64,000 bases of DNA, from NCBI GenBank assembly GCA_017620475.1, contig JAFZQI010000036.1:19625-83624 (forward strand), written 5' to 3'. Position 1 is the stretch's first letter. Each line of letters begins with the position of its first letter. This document shows positions 63,716-64,000 of this stretch, one piece after another. This DNA is from Clostridiales bacterium (GTDB lineage: Bacteria > Bacillota > Clostridia > Saccharofermentanales > Saccharofermentanaceae). Made by a program: the position numbers and the translations under genes. The notes beneath the pieces are model-generated. The model saw only the letters and a list, made by a program, of their open reading frames with translations, had not been told where the DNA came from and did not search any database.

Positions 63716-64000
63716 TTAAGCCGCCGGCGGATTCTGTGCGTTATTCTTTTTCTTCTTCGCAACAACCACGATAACGACCACTACTGCAGCCACAACGACC
63801 ACGGATCCGCCAATGATCGCGATGAGTGCCCATGTCGGAAGTCCGTCACTATCAGACTTCTTGCTCTTCTTATCCTTCTTCGAATCCTTATCCTTCGACT
63901 TGGACTTGGATTTCTTTCCGGAATCCTCATCGTCATCGTCGTCATCGTCGTCCTTATCCTTCTTCGAGTCTTTTTTCGAATCCTTCTTGGAATCGTCATC
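63716..64000 (-). CDS. C-terminal end of a surface or membrane-anchored protein, cut by window edge
   Basis: Only the last 94 residues are in the window. They show a long Asp/Lys/Ser-rich linker containing a run of eight Asp, followed by a membrane helix (LIAIIGGSVVVVAAVVVVIV) and a short cytoplasmic tail KKKKNNAQNPPAA. This is the C-terminal anchor of a large extracellular protein whose main domains lie outside the window. The charged repeats (DSKKDSKKD) look like a wall-spanning stalk. No LPXTG motif is present. Confidence 0.75.
   Translation of the reverse strand, partial: DDDSKKDSKKDSKKDKDDDDDDDDEDSGKKSKSKSKDKDSKKDKKSKKSDSDGLPTWALIAIIGGSVVVVAAVVVVIVVVAKKKKNNAQNPPAA

Overview
The window is one contiguous stretch of a low-to-mid GC Firmicutes chromosome, most likely an anaerobic member of the Clostridia (Lachnospiraceae-like or a neighbouring gut/rumen lineage). 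The call rests on the SAM-I riboswitch before metK, AddAB instead of RecBCD, a Gram-positive Tad/Flp pilus set without a secretin, the clostridial families DUF4364, DUF6273 and TIGR03960/DUF2344, a primary sigma factor of SigA type, and strong AGGAGG-type ribosome binding sites. About 50 protein genes fill nearly all of the window. No tRNA, rRNA, CRISPR array or insertion sequence was seen. Recurrent promoters have a TGnTATAAT-like extended -10.

Layout: 0-5 kb (mostly minus strand) holds cysE (cut by the left edge), a structured-RNA candidate, comFC, a RecD-like helicase and riboswitch-controlled metK. 5-10 kb (plus) is a compact Tad pilus operon: a TadZ-like protein without P-loop, TadA, a fused TadB-TadC, a Flp pilin and an FHA membrane protein. 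10-19 kb (minus) is proA-rpiB-upp-atpBEFAGDC, in which the F1 delta subunit is reduced to its C-terminal domain and fused to the N terminus of alpha. 19-27 kb (minus) runs from a zinc-ribbon membrane protein and sigma factor into an Rnf-like cluster (C, D, G and an apparent E-A fusion) and an RlmL-type methyltransferase. 27-35 kb holds tRNA adenosine deaminase and addBA.

35-40 kb is a phospholipid island: acyl-CoA synthetase, PlsC, a MarR/FabT-like regulator, an acyl carrier protein and a diacylglycerol-kinase-family enzyme. Two near-identical 15-bp palindromes lie upstream of its transcription units. 40-48 kb has the radical-SAM pair, a DUF6273 lipoprotein, pgi, a DUF4364 regulator, a nucleotidyltransferase, a DJ-1 protein and an HD hydrolase. 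48-55 kb holds an OmpR-type two-component system, a cytoplasmic GH10 xylanase and an ABC exporter whose upstream region has an 11-bp periodic repeat. 55-64 kb is a set of smaller units: lipoproteins, SGNH and EEP hydrolases, a GNAT, a methyltransferase, CstA, and a flavodoxin-flavodoxin-TetR operon with tandem operators. A cell-surface protein tail is cut by the right edge.

The two most unusual systems are the deltaC-alpha ATP synthase fusion and the Rnf-like complex. The latter appears to have lost RnfB, the flavinylation motif of RnfG and the membrane Fe-S cysteines of RnfA/E while keeping the architecture and the ferredoxin-type clusters of RnfC. All calls come from reading the sequence; no database search was run.
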